Positions 43,192 to 44,752 of a stretch of DNA of 44,752 bases are shown here, one piece after another; the stretch's first letter is position 1, and every line of letters begins with the position of its first letter. The notes under the pieces are model-generated. The model was not told the DNA's origin and made no database searches. It was given only the letters and a program-made list of their open reading frames with translations. Origin of the DNA: Janthinobacterium sp. GTDB taxonomy: Bacteria > Pseudomonadota > Gammaproteobacteria > Burkholderiales > Burkholderiaceae_D. The position numbers and the translations under genes are program-made. The stretch is from contig PKWL01000020.1 of NCBI GenBank assembly GCA_003133225.1, positions 1-44,752 on the forward strand, given 5' to 3'.

Positions 43192-43498
43192 ATGATTATC
43201 CTTTCGGTTAAGGTTGGAGTGCGCAGTTCCGTTTTCGTTCTAAGAGGCCGGCGCTCACACCTCACACGACTTCAGGCGCAATTGCTTCGCCCACGAGCTT
43301 TTCGCCAGTGATTGTTTCTGGTGAAGTTACCGCGTGGAACGACAATGAAATTAAGAGTCTCCCGTTCCATTGGGAGGAGCCGTGACGAATGCGTAATATC
43401 GACCAATTGCGGCCAAGGGCCACTGGCGCCTAGATGATGCTATCATCATAACTTTTTCGTTGTGGAATTCGTGACATATTGGATTTGGTAGCCATACT
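43192..43498. other. Divergent intergenic stretch
   Basis: About 300 bases between the divergent SDR and CarG-like genes. It contains a small inverted repeat GATGAT-GCT-ATCATC (43433-43447) 52 bases before the latter gene, a possible operator. No gene is seen. Confidence 0.4.
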
Positions 43499-44065
43499 AT
43501 GAATATTCTCCAGCCTGTTTGGATCGCGCTTCTTGTTGCCGTGCCTATTGTTGCGACCGGGCAACCGACGGTTGATGTAGTCAAAATCGGAAATGGGATA
43601 ACTCAGGTTGATTTTGCTGGCGAAGGCACACCTGACCTGATCGTATCTGGTCATCGGGAGAACTACAACGCTCACAGTTTTGATGTTGTGTCGTTCTACG
43701 TGCCGCTCCAAGGCAATGCCTCCAAAGCAAAGGAATGGAACATCGTTCCAATCAAGGCGAAAGAAAATGAAAAATGGCAAGTTACGGTCAGTGGCGGCGC
43801 CGACTGTATGTTGCACGACTTCAGGCTTTTGGCGGGACATGGAAAAGGCGCCGCTACGCTAATTCTCGCTGATCGCGGCTTGGGAAAAAGCTTTGCCAGC
43901 ACTGCAAAGGTTACGTTTACCTACTATTCCCTCGTTCGCAACCCTGACGGCTTACCTGGTTTTCCGCCCTACGCGTTTGAACAATCTAGAATCGCAATGG
44001 CGAAGGCGGTGTACTGTGATGTGCGGGAAGCGTTCAAACGGGAGTTGGGCCTTGGTGCGCGGTGA
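43499..44065 (+). CDS. Exported CarG-like protein
   Basis: A 188-aa protein with an N-terminal hydrophobic signal (VWIALLVAVPIVATG, cleavage near residue 21). The mature part begins VDVVKIGNGITQVDFAGEGTPDLIVSG and continues HRENYNAHSFDVVSFYV, a pattern that recalls CarG-like proteins (related to the Erwinia carbapenem self-resistance factor). It also has GGADCMLHDFRLL and a second Cys (VYCDVREAF), which could form a disulfide. The ATG at 43499 has a weak ribosome site. Lower GC than the left part of the window suggests acquisition. The family call is from memory of the pattern, so moderate; a role in antibiotic tolerance should not be assumed. Confidence 0.65.
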   Translation: MNILQPVWIALLVAVPIVATGQPTVDVVKIGNGITQVDFAGEGTPDLIVSGHRENYNAHSFDVVSFYVPLQGNASKAKEWNIVPIKAKENEKWQVTVSGGADCMLHDFRLLAGHGKGAATLILADRGLGKSFASTAKVTFTYYSLVRNPDGLPGFPPYAFEQSRIAMAKAVYCDVREAFKRELGLGAR

Positions 44066-44223
44066 TGGGATGCCAAAATCACGTCAAGCGAAATATCCGC
44101 CAATGCATCGCTGCTGGCTGTAGCCTGCCAATTCGGGCATTTGCGCTCCCGATTAATTGGTTGTTGTATGAGCAACTTATCCGAGGCTGCATACCTCAAT
44201 CGTAAAGTTCGTTAGGGGACGCA

Positions 44224-44586
44224 ATGAATGGTCTAGGCGGGTCGATGTTGGCACTCATAGGCGGGGTTCTGTACCTTGGCCTTTCTTTTGCGATGGGAAT
44301 GGAAATTGGGAGCTTGTTTGTCGCCTTAGCGATTTTGGTCCTTGTCGCATTCGTTGCTATTGCCGCACTGTCAACTGTTTTGCCAACCGATCGTTTCTGG
44401 CTCTATCCAATGATGTTCTCACTACCCACGCTATTCGTCGGCCTATTCGCCCTCACAGCCGGTTCGCCCGCTTCTTTTGCAATAATTGGTTTTGCTACAT
44501 TCTTGGTTGGACTGGCTGCTGCTTACCTTGTTCGTAAGCGGCAGGACCGTAGGTCAGATGAGCCGAAGGCGTTATCTGACGCATGA
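44224..44586 (+). CDS. Small four-helix membrane protein of unknown function
   Basis: A 120-aa protein with four predicted transmembrane segments (about residues 8-24, 28-52, 60-78 and 82-105) and a basic hydrophilic tail RKRQDRRSDEPKALSDA. AGGGGA lies about 5 bases before the ATG at 44224. No family is recognised. It follows the CarG-like gene by 158 bases in the same direction and has similarly low GC. Confidence 0.65.
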   Translation: MNGLGGSMLALIGGVLYLGLSFAMGMEIGSLFVALAILVLVAFVAIAALSTVLPTDRFWLYPMMFSLPTLFVGLFALTAGSPASFAIIGFATFLVGLAAAYLVRKRQDRRSDEPKALSDA

Positions 44587-44723
44587 GAACATGCAAGCGC
44601 ATACGTCGGAAGGCGCTGCGCTTTTCCGACCCTTATTAAGATCACCTTTGAATGACCGCATTCTGGCGACCTCTATGACGCCTTTGGGTCGTGAGCTGCC
44701 GATAATCGACGCGCCGGAAATGT

Positions 44724-44749
44724 CAGCAGCGCAGCGCAAGCGGCCACTC
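44724..44749 (+). repeat. Interspersed intergenic repeat, copy 4
   Basis: CAGCAGCGCAGCG (44724-44736) followed by CAAGCGGCCACTC, nearly identical to copy 1. The element may run beyond the right edge. The preceding 100 bases contain GAATGACCGC and GGGTCGTGAGCTGCC words of the same intergenic style. Confidence 0.75.
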
Positions 44750-44752
44750 AAG

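Overview
The window reads as part of a betaproteobacterial (Burkholderiales) chromosome or metagenomic contig. GC is high over most of it, and many genes have clear Shine-Dalgarno sequences. Lineage hints are a DUF3460 protein, a CzcE-family protein, a HiPIP, and a zinc-ribbon protein and a 63-aa protein of types I associate with Oxalobacteraceae. The family-level placement is inference.

The left third (1-15.6 kb) is an aromatic-compound region. On the minus strand, phenylacetate-CoA ligase lies just upstream of a 3-oxoadipyl-CoA thiolase that runs off the left edge; this pairing is typical of the aerobic paa pathway. Divergent from it are the two subunits of an arylpyruvate:ferredoxin oxidoreductase (iorA, iorB), followed by a hemerythrin-like protein and a polytopic membrane protein with conserved histidines. 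After an SRPBCC protein, a minus-strand operon reads, in transcription order: an iron-sulfur flavoprotein oxidoreductase (BzdV-like), a small four-cysteine protein, dienoyl-CoA hydratase, 6-hydroxycyclohexenecarbonyl-CoA dehydrogenase, 6-oxocyclohexenecarbonyl-CoA hydrolase and an SDR. This is the bzdV-W-X-Y-Z order of the anaerobic benzoyl-CoA pathway, with one extra small gene. Benzoyl-CoA reductase and benzoate-CoA ligase are not in the window. A near-consensus sigma70 promoter precedes the operon. A TGCATTATA-type motif recurs there and in the paaK/iorA intergenic region, which suggests a shared regulator. Together the genes would turn phenylpyruvate or phenylacetate into CoA thioesters, open the reduced benzoyl-CoA ring, and handle ferredoxin electrons.

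From 15.6 to 23.2 kb coding density is low: a CzcE-like periplasmic protein, DUF3460, a GAF protein overlapping a degenerate response-regulator receiver, a GntP-type permease, a zinc-ribbon protein and a class II glutamine amidotransferase, separated by several gene-free stretches. From 23.2 to 29.2 kb lie a FUSC-type exporter and a SNF2 helicase with its SWIM-finger partner. From 29.4 to 38.8 kb lie a Tat-exported HiPIP, a CBS-pair protein, a small disordered protein, a CDF metal exporter, a LeuE-type exporter, a small His/Cys protein with a TonB-dependent receptor, a ZIP transporter and an Old Yellow Enzyme. The CDF, TonB and ZIP genes suggest a divalent-metal theme.

The right end (39.3-44.75 kb) looks like an accessory region. 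Single small genes (VOC protein, an exported 11-residue-repeat protein, GNAT acetyltransferase, SDR, a CarG-like exported protein, a four-helix membrane protein) are separated by intergenic DNA carrying a recurrent CAGCAGCGCAGCG-type repeat and a perfect 13-bp hairpin. No tRNA, rRNA, CRISPR array, transposase or integrase was recognised.
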